Source of the DNA: Cupriavidus lacunae
Lineage (GTDB): Bacteria; Pseudomonadota; Gammaproteobacteria; Burkholderiales; Burkholderiaceae
Direction: 5' to 3'
NCBI RefSeq assembly: GCF_003353055.1
Contig: NZ_QKWJ01000005.1
Span: forward strand, 124,001-188,000
Length of the DNA stretch: 64,000 nt
Shown: positions 55,523 to 63,745 of the stretch, piece after piece
How positions within the stretch are numbered: the stretch's first letter is position 1
Layout of the letters: every line of letters starts with the position of its first letter
Translations under genes and position numbers: made by a program
The notes under the pieces: model-generated
Told to the model about the DNA's origin: nothing
The model's input: the letters and a program-made list of their open reading frames with translations, nothing else
The model's database searches: none

Positions 55523-58500
55523 ATGCCGCAGGAGAACGAAGACAAGGTCGCGCACCTGCTGGACGAACTGGCCAGCTTCGCGCGCGAGCGGCTGCCCGCG
55601 GCGATGTTCAGCGTGGTCGAGCCCTTCCTGCTGCACTACTACGACCAGGCCGACGCCGAGGACCTGCTGCAGAGCGAAGTCGCCGACCTCTATGGGGCGG
55701 TGATGGCGCACTGGCAGACGGCGCAGAAATTCACCCCCGGCAGCGCGCGCATCCGCGTCTACAACCCCAACCTGGAAGAGCACGGCTGGCACTCTGACCA
55801 CACCGTGGTCGAAATCGTCAACGACGACATGCCCTTCCTGGTGGATTCGGTGACGATGGAGATCAACCGCCAGGGACTGGCCCTGCATTCGGCCATCCAT
55901 CCGGTGTTCCGGGTCTGGCGCGGCGCGGGCGGCGGCATCGAGCGGATCGCACCGGGCGGCGCCGGCAAGGCCGGCGACAACTCGCGCCTGGAATCCTTTA
56001 TCCATTTCGAGATCGACCGCAGCGGCGAAGCCGCCCGGCTGGAGACGCTGCGCAGCGGCATCGCACAGGTGCTGGTCGACGTGCGCGCGGCGGTGGAAGA
56101 CTGGCCGCAGATGTGCGACATCACCCGGACCACCATCAGTGCGATGGCGCAGGCGCCGGACGCGGCCTCGCCGGACAGCGTCGAGGCGCGCGCCTTCCTG
56201 GAATGGATGATGGACGACCACTTCTCCTTCCTCGGACAGCGCGACTACCAGCTGGTGTCGCAGGACGGGCGCTATTTCCTGCGCGGCGTGGCGGGCTCCG
56301 GCGCGGGCATCCTGCGCGAAAGCCTGCGCGAGCCCGATGCCGAAGACGTCACCCTGCTGCCCGCGGCGGCCACGGCGATCATCGAAGGCAGCTTGCCGAT
56401 CTTCCTGACCAAGGCCAATTCGCGCGCCACCGTGCACCGGCCCGGCTATCTCGACTATGTCGGCATCAAGCTGCTCGATGAAAACGGGAAGCTGTTCGGC
56501 GAACGGCGCTTCGTCGGCCTGTACACCTCGACGGCCTACATGGTGCCGATCGCGGAGATCCCGCTGGTGCGGCGCAAGTGCGCCAATATCCTGGCGCGCG
56601 CCGGCTTCCTCGCCAAGGGTCACCTGTACAAATCGCTGGTGACCATCCTCGAGCAATACCCGCGCGATGAACTGTTCCAGGCGACAGAGGATGAACTGTT
56701 CGACATCACCACCGGCATCCTGCGGCTGCAGGAGCACCAGCGCACGCGGCTCTTTGTGCGGCGCGACCGCTTCGACCGCTTTGTCTCATGCCTGGTGTTC
56801 GTGCCGCGCGACAAGTACAACACCGACCTGCGCCAGAAGATCCAGAAGCTGCTGACCGCGGCCTTTCACGGCACCAGTTGCGAGTTCACGCCGCTGCTGT
56901 CGGAATCGCCGCTGGCGCGCATCCAGCTGACCGTGCGCGGCGAGCCCGGCAGCATGCCGCACGTCGACACGCACGAGCTTGAGGCGCGCATCGTCCACGC
57001 CAGCCGCCGCTGGCAGGACGACCTCGCCGAGGCCCTGCACGAAAGCCACGGCGAAGAGCAAGGCAACCGGCTGCTGCAGCGCTATGGCGGCTCGTTCCCC
57101 GCGGGCTACCGTGAAGACTATCCGGCCCGCACCGCGGTACGCGATATCGAGCTGATGGAGCACGCGCTGCGCGGCAATGGCATGGCGATGAACCTGTACC
57201 GCCCGATCGAGGCCGCGCCGGGGGCATTCCGCTTCAAGGTGTACCGCGCCGGCGAGCCGATCGCGCTGTCGCTGAGCCTGCCGATGCTGGAGCACCTGGG
57301 CGTGCGCGTGGATGAGGAACGTCCCTATCTGATCGAGCCCGACAGTGGCGTACCGGTATGGATCCACGACTTCGGGCTGGAGATCGCCGACAGCGGCGGC
57401 GCGGCGGAGTTCGACATCGCGCGCGTCAAGGCGCTGTTCGAGGATGCGTTCTCGCGCGCGTGGCACGGCGAGATCGAGAACGACGACCTCAACCGGCTGG
57501 TGCTGCGCGCCGAGCTGGCCGCGCGCGACGTCACTATCCTGCGAGCCTACGCCCGCTACCTGCGCCAAGTGGGGTCAACCTTCAGCGACGCCTATATCGA
57601 ACGCGCGCTGACCGGCAACGCCGCCATTGCCGCGATGCTGGTCGCGCTGTTCGTGGCGCGCTTCGACACCTTCAGCCAGGTGGCCACCGACACCGCCCGC
57701 CAGGCGCGCTGCGACAAGCTGCTGGCCGACATCGGCGCGGCGCTGGACAAGGTGCCGAACCTGGACGAAGACCGCATCCTGCGGCTCTTCCTGGGCGTGA
57801 TCAGCGCCACCGTGCGCACCAACTATTTTCATCGCGGCGAGGAAGGCCAGCCGCGCCCGTACCTGTCGTTCAAGTTCAATCCCGCGCTGGTGCCCGGCCT
57901 GCCCGAGCCGCGCCCGATGTTCGAGATCTGGGTCTACTCGCCGCGCGTGGAAGGCGTGCACCTGCGCGGCGGGCGCGTGGCGCGCGGCGGGCTGCGCTGG
58001 TCGGACCGGCGCGAGGACTTCCGCACCGAAGTGCTGGGCCTGATGAAGGCGCAGATGGTCAAGAACACGGTGATCGTGCCGGTGGGTTCCAAGGGCGGCT
58101 TCGTGGTCAAGCGCCCGCCCCCGCCCACCGACCGCGATGCCTTCCTGCAGGAGGGCATTGCCTGCTACCAGACCTTCCTGCGCGGGCTGCTGGACCTGAC
58201 CGACAACCTCGTCGGCGGCCAGCTGGTGCCGCCGCCCGAGGTGGTGCGCCACGACGACAACGATCCCTACCTGGTGGTCGCCGCCGACAAGGGCACCGCC
58301 ACGTTCTCGGACTTCGCCAATGCGATCTCGGCCGAGTATGGCTTCTGGCTCGGCGATGCCTTCGCCTCAGGCGGCTCGGTCGGCTATGACCACAAGAAGA
58401 TGGCCATCACCGCGCGCGGCGCGTGGGAATCGGTCAAGCGGCATTTCCGCGAGATGGGCGTCGATATCCAGACCACCGACTTCACCGTGGCCGGCATCGG

Positions 58501-60379
58501 CGACATGTCGGGCGACGTGTTCGGCAACGGCATGCTGCTGTCGCCGCATATCCGGCTGGTGGCGGCCTTCGACCACCGGCATGTCTTCCTCGACCCCGAT
58601 CCGGATACGGCGCGCAGCCTGCAGGAACGCACGCGGCTGTTCGGCCTGCCGCGCTCGAGCTGGGCAGACTACGACGCCACGCTGATTTCCGCCGGCGGCG
58701 GCATCTATCCGCGCAGCGCCAAGACCATCCCGCTGTCGCCGCAGGTGCAGGCGGTGCTGGGCATCACGGCGGCGGCGCTGTCGCCGGCCGAACTGATCCA
58801 CGCGATCCTGATGGCGCCGGTGGACCTGCTCTACAACGGCGGCATCGGCACCTACGTCAAGTCCAGCCATGAAACCCACCTGCAGGCCGGCGACCGCACC
58901 AACGACGCGGTGCGCGTCAACGGCAACGACCTGCGCTGCAAGGTGGTCGGCGAAGGCGGCAACCTGGGCTTCACCCAGCTGGGCCGCATCGAGTTCGCGC
59001 GCAAGGGCGGGCGCATCAACACCGACGCCATCGACAACTCGGCCGGCGTGGACTGCTCGGACCATGAGGTCAATATCAAGATCCTGCTCGGGCTGGTGGT
59101 TGCCGACGGCGAGATGACCGAGAAGCAGCGCAACAAGCTGCTGGCCGAGATGACCGACGAGGTCGGCCTGCTGGTGCTGCAGGACAACTACTACCAGACC
59201 CAGGCGCTGTCCGTGGCCGGGCGCAGCAGCACCGCGCTGCTCGACGGCGAGGCACGGCTGGTACGCTGGCTGGAACGCGCCGGGCGGCTCAACCGCGCGC
59301 TGGAGTTCCTGCCGTCGGACGAGGAAATCGCCGAGCGCAAGCTTGCCAGCGAAGGCCTGGCGTCGCCCGAGCGCGCCGTGCTGCTGGCCTACAGCAAGAT
59401 GTGGCTGTACGACGAGCTGCTGGGCTCCGACGTGCCCGAAGACGCGCTGGTCTCCGGCCTGCTTGCCGACTACTTCCCGGTGCCGCTGCGCCAGCGCTAT
59501 GGCGAGGCCATGCAGCGCCACCCGCTGCGCCGCGAGATCCTGTCGACGCACCTGACCAATATGCTGGTCAACCGCATCGGCGCCACCTTCGTGCACCGGA
59601 TCATGGAAGAGACCGACGCGCGCCCGGCCGATATCGTGCGCGCCTGCCTGATCGCGCGCGATGTGTTCGGGCTGACCACGCTGTGGCAGGAAATCGATGC
59701 GCTTGACAACCGCGTCGCCGACGCCGAGCAGGCGCGCATGTTCGGCGCCGTGGCGCTGCTGCTGGAGCGCGCCTGCCTGTGGTTCATCCGTTATCTGCGC
59801 AGCGGCAGCAAGGCCCCCGAGGACCTGGCGCGCTTTGGAAAGGCGGCGCAGTGGCTGGTGCCGGAACTGCCGCGGCTGCTGCCGCAGGCCGATGCCGCGG
59901 CGATGACGGAGCGTACCAGGGCGCTGACGGACGCAGGCGTCGACGAGGCGCTGGCCGTGCGCGTGGCGGGCAGCGAAACCTCCGCCGCCGCGCTCGACAT
60001 CGCCGAAGTGGCGACGGCATGCGAACGCAGCCTGAATCTGGTGGCAGGGGTCTATTTCGCGCTGGACAGCCACCTGAGCTTCAGCTGGCTGCGCGAGCGC
60101 GCGCTGGCGCTGCCTTCGGACACGCACTGGGACCTGCTGGCACGCACGACCACGCTGGAAGACCTGGGGCGGCTCAAGCGCGCGCTGACGGTCAGCGTGC
60201 TGTCGCAGGCGGGCGAGCTCGATACGCCTGACGCCATGATCGACGCCTGGCGTGCCAGCCGCCACGGCGCGCTCGAACGCTTCACGCGCATGCTGGCGGA
60301 CCAGCGCGCCTCGGGGGCCGCGGGGTTGTCGATGCTGTCGGTGGCGGTGCGCGAGATCGGCATGCTGGAGCGCGGCTGA
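55523..60379 (+). CDS. NAD-specific glutamate dehydrogenase, 180-kDa class
   Basis: A 1618-residue NAD-dependent glutamate dehydrogenase of the large GDH180 class. It deaminates glutamate to 2-oxoglutarate and ammonia in the cytoplasm, a catabolic reaction. The long N-terminal region (about 1-700) holds the family regulatory segments (for example ANSRATVHRPGYLDYVGIKL near 300). The catalytic part shows RWSDRREDFRTEVLGLMKAQ near 825, VIVPVGSKGGFVVK near 851, and GIGTYVKSSHETH near 1107, with the dinucleotide-binding VVGEGGNLGFTQLGRIEFA near 1140. Full length without frameshift. The AGGAGGGACT stretch gives a strong ribosome site. Convergent to a small unknown gene 23 bases beyond. Confidence 0.96.
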   Translation: MPQENEDKVAHLLDELASFARERLPAAMFSVVEPFLLHYYDQADAEDLLQSEVADLYGAVMAHWQTAQKFTPGSARIRVYNPNLEEHGWHSDHTVVEIVNDDMPFLVDSVTMEINRQGLALHSAIHPVFRVWRGAGGGIERIAPGGAGKAGDNSRLESFIHFEIDRSGEAARLETLRSGIAQVLVDVRAAVEDWPQMCDITRTTISAMAQAPDAASPDSVEARAFLEWMMDDHFSFLGQRDYQLVSQDGRYFLRGVAGSGAGILRESLREPDAEDVTLLPAAATAIIEGSLPIFLTKANSRATVHRPGYLDYVGIKLLDENGKLFGERRFVGLYTSTAYMVPIAEIPLVRRKCANILARAGFLAKGHLYKSLVTILEQYPRDELFQATEDELFDITTGILRLQEHQRTRLFVRRDRFDRFVSCLVFVPRDKYNTDLRQKIQKLLTAAFHGTSCEFTPLLSESPLARIQLTVRGEPGSMPHVDTHELEARIVHASRRWQDDLAEALHESHGEEQGNRLLQRYGGSFPAGYREDYPARTAVRDIELMEHALRGNGMAMNLYRPIEAAPGAFRFKVYRAGEPIALSLSLPMLEHLGVRVDEERPYLIEPDSGVPVWIHDFGLEIADSGGAAEFDIARVKALFEDAFSRAWHGEIENDDLNRLVLRAELAARDVTILRAYARYLRQVGSTFSDAYIERALTGNAAIAAMLVALFVARFDTFSQVATDTARQARCDKLLADIGAALDKVPNLDEDRILRLFLGVISATVRTNYFHRGEEGQPRPYLSFKFNPALVPGLPEPRPMFEIWVYSPRVEGVHLRGGRVARGGLRWSDRREDFRTEVLGLMKAQMVKNTVIVPVGSKGGFVVKRPPPPTDRDAFLQEGIACYQTFLRGLLDLTDNLVGGQLVPPPEVVRHDDNDPYLVVAADKGTATFSDFANAISAEYGFWLGDAFASGGSVGYDHKKMAITARGAWESVKRHFREMGVDIQTTDFTVAGIGDMSGDVFGNGMLLSPHIRLVAAFDHRHVFLDPDPDTARSLQERTRLFGLPRSSWADYDATLISAGGGIYPRSAKTIPLSPQVQAVLGITAAALSPAELIHAILMAPVDLLYNGGIGTYVKSSHETHLQAGDRTNDAVRVNGNDLRCKVVGEGGNLGFTQLGRIEFARKGGRINTDAIDNSAGVDCSDHEVNIKILLGLVVADGEMTEKQRNKLLAEMTDEVGLLVLQDNYYQTQALSVAGRSSTALLDGEARLVRWLERAGRLNRALEFLPSDEEIAERKLASEGLASPERAVLLAYSKMWLYDELLGSDVPEDALVSGLLADYFPVPLRQRYGEAMQRHPLRREILSTHLTNMLVNRIGATFVHRIMEETDARPADIVRACLIARDVFGLTTLWQEIDALDNRVADAEQARMFGAVALLLERACLWFIRYLRSGSKAPEDLARFGKAAQWLVPELPRLLPQADAAAMTERTRALTDAGVDEALAVRVAGSETSAAALDIAEVATACERSLNLVAGVYFALDSHLSFSWLRERALALPSDTHWDLLARTTTLEDLGRLKRALTVSVLSQAGELDTPDAMIDAWRASRHGALERFTRMLADQRASGAAGLSMLSVAVREIGMLERG

Positions 60380-60402
60380 CGCCGCGCCTGCCGGCGGGCA
60401 GC

Positions 60403-60738
60403 TTACTCGTCCGTGTCGATGTCCGCATCGGCATCGACACCGCGCGCGCGCAATTCCAGGCCGAGCAGGATCAGCAGCTCGAACGCATCGGACAGCAGGT
60501 GCTTCTGCCTGGGCAGCAGGCTGGCGTACGGCATGTCATAGATCGACTGGTGCGCGGCGCGCTCGCCCTTCAGGCCGCGGTCGCGCGCGATATCCGACAG
60601 CAGCGCGGCAAACCCGGAAAGGTCCTGCGCCGCCAGCGCCGAATTCAATACCTTCGCGATGACATCCGGCGAAGCGCTGGCCCAGCCCATGCGTTCAGCA
60701 TTGGAAGCGGAGTCTTGGGGGAGGTCGGCAAAGTCCAT
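60403..60738 (-). CDS. Small unknown acidic protein
   Basis: A 111-residue soluble acidic protein I do not recognise. It starts MDFADLPQDSASNAERMGWA, has ARDRGLKGERAAHQSIYDMP in the middle and ends in an Asp-rich tail (DADADIDTDE). No Cys, signal or membrane segment. The ATG lacks a clear Shine-Dalgarno. Composition and a clean frame suggest it is real. It converges with glutamate dehydrogenase. Confidence 0.65.
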   Translation of the reverse strand: MDFADLPQDSASNAERMGWASASPDVIAKVLNSALAAQDLSGFAALLSDIARDRGLKGERAAHQSIYDMPYASLLPRQKHLLSDAFELLILLGLELRARGVDADADIDTDE

Positions 60739-60835
60739 GGTGTGTTTAACGGTCCTGCCCAGACTAGCTTAAGGCGCCAACGATGTGAATTTGACCCCAC
60801 ACAGGTGGGGTGACTTGGCCGGCCCCCGGATGGCA

Positions 60836-61093
60836 TTAGCGCGGTGCCGGCTTTGAGCGGGCCTTAGGGGCCTTAGGGGCCGGCTTTGGGGCCGGCTTTT
60901 CAGGAGACTTTTCTGCAGCCTTTGCGGGCACCTGGCGGTAGACCGTGCTGCCATCGCGCGTCGTGCGTGCCTCGACGTGGTTGCGTGCGCCGCATTGCGG
61001 GCAACGGAACACCGGCCCCTGCCCCTCATTGCGGATCTGGACCTCGTCCAGCTCCCAGCGTGCGCCGCAAGCCTGGTTCCCACAAACAAACAT
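60836..61093 (-). CDS. Small zinc-ribbon protein with basic tail
   Basis: An 85-residue protein. Residues 1-40 have two Cys pairs, CGNQAC at 4-9 and CPQC at 31-34, a likely zinc ribbon. The rest is an Ala/Lys/Pro tail (KPAPKPAPKAPKARSKPAPR) suited to nucleic-acid binding or disorder. The start at 61093 has a CAGGAGTATT ribosome site; the frame continues far upstream without family sense, so I exclude it. Function unknown. Confidence 0.72.
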   Translation of the reverse strand: MFVCGNQACGARWELDEVQIRNEGQGPVFRCPQCGARNHVEARTTRDGSTVYRQVPAKAAEKSPEKPAPKPAPKAPKARSKPAPR

Positions 61094-61224
61094 GAATACT
61101 CCTGGAAAGTTACGCCAATAGTGTGTCCGGGGCGTGATCCGGGGCGGATATCGCCCACAATTCAGGCGGCCCGCACTTGCTCCGCCGCGATTATCAGGCC
61201 AGTCGTCCGGCGGCGGGGCGAATT

Positions 61225-61611
61225 TCAACCGTTGCGCTGCACCCATTGCCGCGCCCACGCAATCGCCGCGGAGCGCGACTCCTCGGCCGTCATATGCGTG
61301 GTCGGCGGCCCACCGCCCTCCAGCACCACGGCGCCCGACTCCCAGATATCGCACAGGGCCTTGAACCGCCCCATGCCCAGCGCATGGCAGAAGACATGGA
61401 TGACGAAGCCGCGGTACTCCACCACATCGGTGGCATCTACGGTCAGCGCCTGGTCCGCGGTGGCATCGGACGGCACCATCGCCGCATCGCGCTGGCGCAG
61501 CACCCGCTCCTGCGTGGCGGTGCGCACCAGCATCGCGCAGGCACCGCCCACCACCGCGCCAAGCGCCATGCCCAAGCCGAACCAGCAAGCCTTGCTTCCG
61601 CACCTCGCCAT
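61225..61611 (-). CDS. Unknown membrane-anchored small protein
   Basis: A 128-residue protein with one N-terminal hydrophobic stretch (CWFGLGMALGAVVGGACAML, residues 9-28) that could be an anchor or an uncleaved signal. The rest is soluble (DATDVVEYRGFVIHVFCHAL, AEESRSAAIAWARQWV). I do not recognise a family. It lies 131 bases upstream of the zinc-ribbon gene on the same strand and diverges from the SOS-box gene at 61819. Confidence 0.6.
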   Translation of the reverse strand: MARCGSKACWFGLGMALGAVVGGACAMLVRTATQERVLRQRDAAMVPSDATADQALTVDATDVVEYRGFVIHVFCHALGMGRFKALCDIWESGAVVLEGGGPPTTHMTAEESRSAAIAWARQWVQRNG

Positions 61612-61784
61612 GGCATCCCCCGTAGCGACCCGGCCAGTCGTGGCACGACGGTGTTGTGCGACCGGCCCTGGTTTCAGGTTATACCAATCCGCGGCGACAC
61701 CGCTTGCAACCGGCCGGCGGCTCGTGTGAGCCGATGCCCGAAAAATGAGAATCGAGGGGGATGACCGAACCGCAGGCCAGGACT

Positions 61785-61806
61785 ATACTGTACATCCATA
61801 CAGTAT
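61785..61806 (+). promoter_or_regulatory. LexA (SOS) box overlapping a promoter
   Basis: TACTGT-N8-ACAGTA (61786-61805) reproduces both outer halves of the E. coli LexA consensus, and the arms extend to 7 bases (61785-61806). A -10-like TATACT (61784-61789) overlaps it, with ATGACC as a -35 at 17 bases upstream (61761-61766). LexA would block this promoter. The ATG of the 86-residue gene is 13 bases downstream. Beta- and gammaproteobacterial LexA share the CTGT-N8-ACAG motif. Confidence 0.8.
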
Positions 61807-61818
61807 CAGGACATCGCC

Positions 61819-62079
61819 ATGCCCTTGTACCAGTCCGATTCCATCCTGCTCGAAGCCTACTATTTTGGCGACGACACCGAATCCCTGCGCCTGCCTTGCG
61901 GCAGTGTTTGCGTGAACGCCGGCGCCATCGTCGTCGACGGCATCGAGCTACGCCAGTTGCAGTCCCTGCGCTGGACGCCCGACTTCCTCTCCTTCGACGC
62001 CCAGGGCACCCGCCACCGCTATCCAGTGAGCCGCCCGGCGCTGGTCGGCCCGGGGCAGGCACGCTTCGCGCTGCTCTAA
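61819..62079 (+). CDS. Unknown 86-residue protein behind a LexA box
   Basis: An 86-residue soluble protein, unrecognised: MPLYQSDSILLEAYYFGDDT at the start, two Cys (CGSVCVN near 27-31), a VVDGIELRQLQ segment and the end GPGQARFALL. It looks like a small beta-rich domain but no motif is diagnostic. Its promoter carries a near-consensus SOS box, so it is probably induced by DNA damage. The DUF985 cupin gene begins 43 bases downstream and may be co-transcribed. A weak CAGGACATCGCC sequence precedes the ATG. Confidence 0.75.
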   Translation: MPLYQSDSILLEAYYFGDDTESLRLPCGSVCVNAGAIVVDGIELRQLQSLRWTPDFLSFDAQGTRHRYPVSRPALVGPGQARFALL

Positions 62080-62122
62080 GCTACGCCTTCCGCCTCCCCG
62101 ATGCGCCACGCGCCCTGCCCCC

Positions 62123-62629
62123 ATGCCAGACCTCAGCCTGACCGCCCGCCAACTGATCCGCTCCCTCGACCTGCAGCCGCATCCGGAAGGCGGCTATTAC
62201 CGCGAAACCTATCGCAGCGAAGAACGGGTCGCATGCCAGGACGGACGCACCCGCGAAGCCTGCACCGCGATCCACTACATGCTGTGCGGCAACGATTATT
62301 CCGCATGGCACCGAATCCGGTCCGACGAACTGTGGCACTTCCACGCCGGCTCGCCCGTGGACGTGCACCGGATCGTGGACGGCGCCATCGTCACGCAGCG
62401 CCTGGGCGACCCGCTGCGGCATCCCGGCGCGGCCTTCCAGGCGATGGTGCCGGCCGGCCAATGGTTTGCCGCCGAGCGCGTGGATCCGGACGACGGCGTC
62501 GACTTTGCCCTGGTCGGCTGCACCGTGGCGCCGGCCTTCCAGTTCAGCGAGTTCGAGCTAGCCGACGCAGCGACGCTTGCCGGGCTGGCGAGCGGACATG
62601 ACGCGCTGTTGCACAGGCTGTCGCGATAG
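62123..62629 (+). CDS. Cupin-fold protein of the DUF985 family
   Basis: A 168-residue single-domain cupin of the DUF985 group. Family blocks are LQPHPEGGYYRETYRS near 17-32, AIHYMLCGNDYSAWHRI near 49-65, SDELWHFHAGSPV near 67-79, AGQWFAAERVD near 110 and a VGCTVAPAFQFSEFELA end. The His and Glu in these blocks could hold a metal, but no reaction is established for the family. It lies 43 bases after the SOS-box gene and could share its transcript. Confidence 0.87.
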   Translation: MPDLSLTARQLIRSLDLQPHPEGGYYRETYRSEERVACQDGRTREACTAIHYMLCGNDYSAWHRIRSDELWHFHAGSPVDVHRIVDGAIVTQRLGDPLRHPGAAFQAMVPAGQWFAAERVDPDDGVDFALVGCTVAPAFQFSEFELADAATLAGLASGHDALLHRLSR

Positions 62630-62815
62630 CCGCCGCTTAAAAAAAACAGCCCGCCGCGGCGGGGTGCGGGCGGGCCGATGAGTACAGCGGGCCCAGTCTA
62701 CGCCGGAGAGCAATGGCGCCATGGCAAGAGAACCCGGGTATCCCGGGGGCTTTTTCTGCTTTTCCGGCCCTGACCACGCTGAAATTCGACCCGCGATATC
62801 TCTTTGCCAAAAAAG

Positions 62816-62830
62816 TTAGCAGTTTGCTAA
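62816..62830. promoter_or_regulatory. Operator palindrome of the HigBA-like module
   Basis: TTAGCA-GTT-TGCTAA, a perfect 6-base inverted repeat with a 3-base centre, ends 8 bases before the toxin GTG. It lies in an AT-rich stretch unlike the surroundings. Autorepression by the Xre antitoxin is the likely role. Confidence 0.65.
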
Positions 62831-62838
62831 TATTCCAC

Positions 62839-63096
62839 GTGCACGCCATCGAATTCAGCAGGCAAGCCGCACAAGCCCTCAAGGCAATGCCCCGGAACGT
62901 TGCGACAATCATCCGCACCAAGCTCGACGCGCTTGCGGCCGATCCTTACGCTCCAAACCCGAATGCCCGAAAGTTGGCCGGTCGTGATGGCTACCGCTTG
63001 CGCGTGGGCGACTGGCGCGTGCTGTACCAGATCGAGCATGGCCGGCTGGTGATCATGGTGCTGGCAATCAAACCGCGTGGAGGCGCCTACCAATGA
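62839..63096 (+). CDS. RelE/ParE-superfamily toxin (HigB-like)
   Basis: An 85-residue toxin of the RelE/ParE fold. VHAIEFSRQAAQALKAMP begins the chain, and the core KLAGRDGYRLRVGDWRVLYQI near 47-67 is diagnostic, with the basic residues used by RNA-cleaving RelE members. The GTG at 62839 is chosen because it starts the domain right after the operator; earlier in-frame starts add unrelated sequence. The toxin gene precedes the antitoxin, the higBA order, and they overlap in an ATGA. RNase activity is inferred. Confidence 0.85.
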   Translation: MHAIEFSRQAAQALKAMPRNVATIIRTKLDALAADPYAPNPNARKLAGRDGYRLRVGDWRVLYQIEHGRLVIMVLAIKPRGGAYQ

Positions 63097-63473
63097 CAGA
63101 GATCCAATTCATCGAACGCGATGGACACCGTGAATTCGCGGTGGTGCCCATTGAAATCTGGGATCGGGTGAAGCATCTCTTCGAAGATCTTGACGACGTA
63201 GCGCTGTTCGACGCTGCCAGGGCGCGGGACGACGGCGTGCGCATCCCGGCGGCAGTCGTCGATGCTGAACTGGCCGGCGACCACCCCATCAAGGCCTGGC
63301 GCGAATACCGTCGCATGACACAGGACGCCGTGGCCACTGCGGCCGGCTTGAGCACGCCTTACCTGAGCCAACTCGAGAACCGCAAGCGCGATGGCACCAT
63401 CGAGGTGTTGCAGAAAATTGCTGCCGCGCTCGACGTGCCGATGGATCTGCTGGTGGAACCCAACGGCGGGTAA
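63093..63473 (+). CDS. Xre-family antitoxin (HigA-like)
   Basis: A 126-residue protein. The C-terminal half is an Xre helix-turn-helix ([20 protein letters not shown] then [20 protein letters not shown], about 68-107). The N-terminal half ([20 protein letters not shown]) resembles a toxin-contact or Phd-like extension. Its ATG overlaps the toxin stop. It should neutralise the RelE-like protein and repress at the palindrome 62816-62830. Confidence 0.85.
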   Translation: MTEIQFIERDGHREFAVVPIEIWDRVKHLFEDLDDVALFDAARARDDGVRIPAAVVDAELAGDHPIKAWREYRRMTQDAVATAAGLSTPYLSQLENRKRDGTIEVLQKIAAALDVPMDLLVEPNGG

Positions 63474-63573
63474 GCCACCCCGGACCTCACGGCGCCGCTG
63501 CGGGCATCGCAACGGGCATTGGGCACGCCCGTATCCCGTTGCGGCACATTGGCAAACGCCGCGCAAACAAAAT

Positions 63574-63606
63574 AAAAAAACCCGCTTGGTTATTCACCAA
63601 GCGGGT
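63574..63606 (-). terminator. Terminator of the tRNA-Pro transcript
   Basis: On the minus strand the stem is CCCGCTTGGT / ACCAAGCGGG with loop GAATA and a U-run from the seven A at 63574-63580. It lies 8 bases past the tRNA 3-prime end. Confidence 0.88.
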
Positions 63607-63613
63607 CTCTGTC

Positions 63614-63690
<77 letters not shown>

Positions 63691-63745
63691 AAGCAAAAGA
63701 TTATAGCAGAAGCATTTCCCGTATGACTAGCGGCTGACGTCGAAA

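Noticed and set aside
61094-61603. Upstream in-frame extension of the zinc-ribbon gene.
   Set aside because: It overlaps the 128-residue gene in another frame and gives Gly/Arg-rich sequence. The ribosome site and Cys motifs support the start at 61093.
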